64,000 bases of DNA from Lytechinus pictus (Eukaryota; Echinodermata; Echinoidea; Temnopleuroida; Toxopneustidae): the NCBI RefSeq assembly GCF_037042905.1, contig NC_087254.1, forward strand, positions 11,765,103 through 11,829,102, in the 5' to 3' direction. Both the position numbers and the translations under genes were made by a program. The first letter of the stretch is position 1; each line of letters opens with the position of its first letter. The notes under the pieces are model-generated. The model saw only the letters and a list, made by a program, of their open reading frames with translations, had not been told where the DNA came from and did no database searches. Positions 62,600 to 64,000 of the stretch are shown here, piece by piece.

Positions 62600-63225
62600 C
62601 TCTTCATATAAAAAATTCAGCTCATGCTTCGCGCTCGCATCATTTGGTGAGTGAAATACGTATGGTCTCAGTGAATTCCTACAAACAAGTCTTTGAATGT
62701 CCCTCTTCAGGTCTCAATTTTAAAAATTTTCAGCTCGCGCTCGCAATATTATATGTATCATGTTCATGATTATAATGACTACAAAAAGTGTTTCATGGGT
62801 TAGGTGTAATTCTAACAAAATCAGCAAGCGCTTGCATGGCGCTCGCATTAGATGACTATGGTGAGATATGTATGCTTTTCATGAATTCCTTAAAAAAAGT
62901 CCTTAAAATGTCCCTGTTTGGGGTCAATAAATACATGAACATTGCATTGTTTGTTTTGTGAGAGAGCTACGTATCATGATTGACCAAAAGTTGCTTATGA
63001 TATCCTTTTTTTTAGGTCTGATTATCAAAAATTTTAAGCTCGCGCTTCGAGCTCGCATTATTTGATAAGTGAGATACATATCCGTTTAATGGCACAGTCC
63101 TTAAAATTTCTTTATCAGGTCAGTATACCTGGCAATTCCGCGCTTCGCGCGCCCACTTAGTGACTCAACATTTTTGCTAGTGCCCCCCCATGCCATGCCA
63201 TGCATGACCCACGGTACGCCACTGA
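62600..63225 (-). repeat. CGAAGCGCGAGC array, inverted copy
   Basis: Same family in reverse orientation: GCTCATGCTTCGCGCTCGCA near 62620 and further units near 62730, 62825 and 63035, ending in GACCCACGGTACGCCACTG. It faces the plus-oriented copies at 55-56.8 kb. Confidence 0.75.
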
Positions 63226-63454
63226 ATACATGCCATTGCAGCAGTTAAAGTCATTCCATGAGTGGTGATATGGGGGATGAATATCAATTTTCATCTCTCT
63301 TTTGTTCGAAAAAAAGAAATGTAAACTGGGGCCAGATAAGGCATATTACAGACCACACCCTAATAATCCATATGCTACATGCGTCTGGACTAACCACACC
63401 CCCACCAACATCCCTCCTCTCTTTTGTGGTACACCTGTGCACGTAGCGTGGAAA

Positions 63455-63483
63455 CATGGAGCTATTTCTGTAATAGCTCCATG
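63455..63483. repeat. 12-bp-arm hairpin
   Basis: CATGGAGCTATT, five-base loop, AATAGCTCCATG. No transcript context is visible. Confidence 0.7.
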
Positions 63484-63629
63484 ATGGAAACAAGCATGCT
63501 CCTCTAAGCACGTAGCCTCTATGTACACTCAAGACTTATTCAGACCCCCCCCCCCCACCCATTCCAGTTGGGAACCGAATCCAGGTGAGTGATATGTCAA
63601 TACCTGGTGCACCGTGGAATGTCTGAGAC

Positions 63630-63765
63630 CAGGGTCCCGAAACACAAACGGTAGTGATTGATCGTACGCTTGATTTTCACGATTGATTGTACATTGTAGT
63701 CAATGGAATCAATCGTAGAAAAATGTTCTACGATCATTGCTAAGTTTTGTGTTACGGGCCCCAGG
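63630..63765. mobile_element. Short MITE (GGGNCCCGTAACACAAA)
   Basis: 136 bases with inverted ends AGGGTCCCGAAACACAAAC and GTTTTGTGTTACGGGCCCCA, and inverted GATTGATCGTAC-like inner motifs. It looks related to the GGGCCCGTCTTA family, but its core is distinct. Confidence 0.6.
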
Positions 63766-64000
63766 ATGACTCATACCATCGCACCTGTCAATGAACTGGT
63801 TTCAAATTCACGAGTGTTTTCTTGAAGGCCCTGTCACATAATGGAATAGACTGATGACGTGTTTAAGCCCATGTCTTCCAAATTTCCAATATCATAAAAT
63901 TTTATGGACAGTCTTTAAGTGGAAGCTGTTGAAACAAATGCTTTTCTTAATAATATACATCATTTATGAGGCAACGATTATCTATTTGCCTATTCAATGG

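Overview
The window looks like a piece of an echinoderm nuclear genome, most likely a sea urchin. It is AT-rich, with long poly-C/G and simple-sequence runs, spliced genes with GT/AG introns, TATA and CCAAT promoters, tRNA-derived SINEs, CR1/L2-like non-LTR retrotransposon pieces and many short inverted-repeat (MITE/foldback) elements. The echinoid assignment is inferred from the style of the repeats and not from a diagnostic gene. There is no sign of prokaryotic or organellar DNA. Most of the 64 kb is non-coding and repeat-derived.

Two host genes can be supported. The first is a plus-strand immunoglobulin-superfamily type I membrane receptor at 14.7-18.7 kb. Two homologous, tandem first coding exons (A at 14694-15295, B at 16289-16934) each encode a signal peptide, one Ig domain and the first half of a second. 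Both end in a phase-1 donor. A single downstream exon (17204-18702) begins in phase 1 and supplies the rest of Ig2, two more Ig-like domains, a transmembrane helix and a tyrosine-rich tail. The second gene is on the minus strand between 42770 and 37065. It has three exons (signal peptide; acidic linker plus a CC-x12-C motif; C-x12-CC terminus) whose phases join perfectly into a 190-residue secreted cysteine-rich protein. A TATA box lies at 42988-42995, and a compact, possibly bidirectional promoter region continues to about 43270.

Layout. 0-14.6 kb: repeats only, including a 93-bp-arm inverted-repeat element, a Tc1-type MITE and a TTAA-flanked element. 14.6-18.8 kb: the Ig receptor. 19.5-22.2 kb: a 5'-truncated CR1/L2-like LINE with compensating frameshifts. 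22.7-26.7 kb: a 24-bp minisatellite with a higher-order period of about 670-690 bp. 27-37 kb: MITEs, one SINE and one LINE 3' fragment. 37-43.3 kb: the secreted-protein gene and its promoter. 43.5-64 kb: a dense repeat landscape holding two more SINEs, four copies in total of one foldback family, 105-bp-period arrays in opposite orientations, a four-copy repeat carrying nuclear-receptor DR1-like motifs, and another LINE 3' end.

The strongest lead is the Ig receptor. Two interchangeable amino-terminal exons feed one membrane/signalling exon, and splicing both exons in series would give an immediate stop. That would let one locus make two receptors with different ligand-facing domains and the same cytoplasmic tail.
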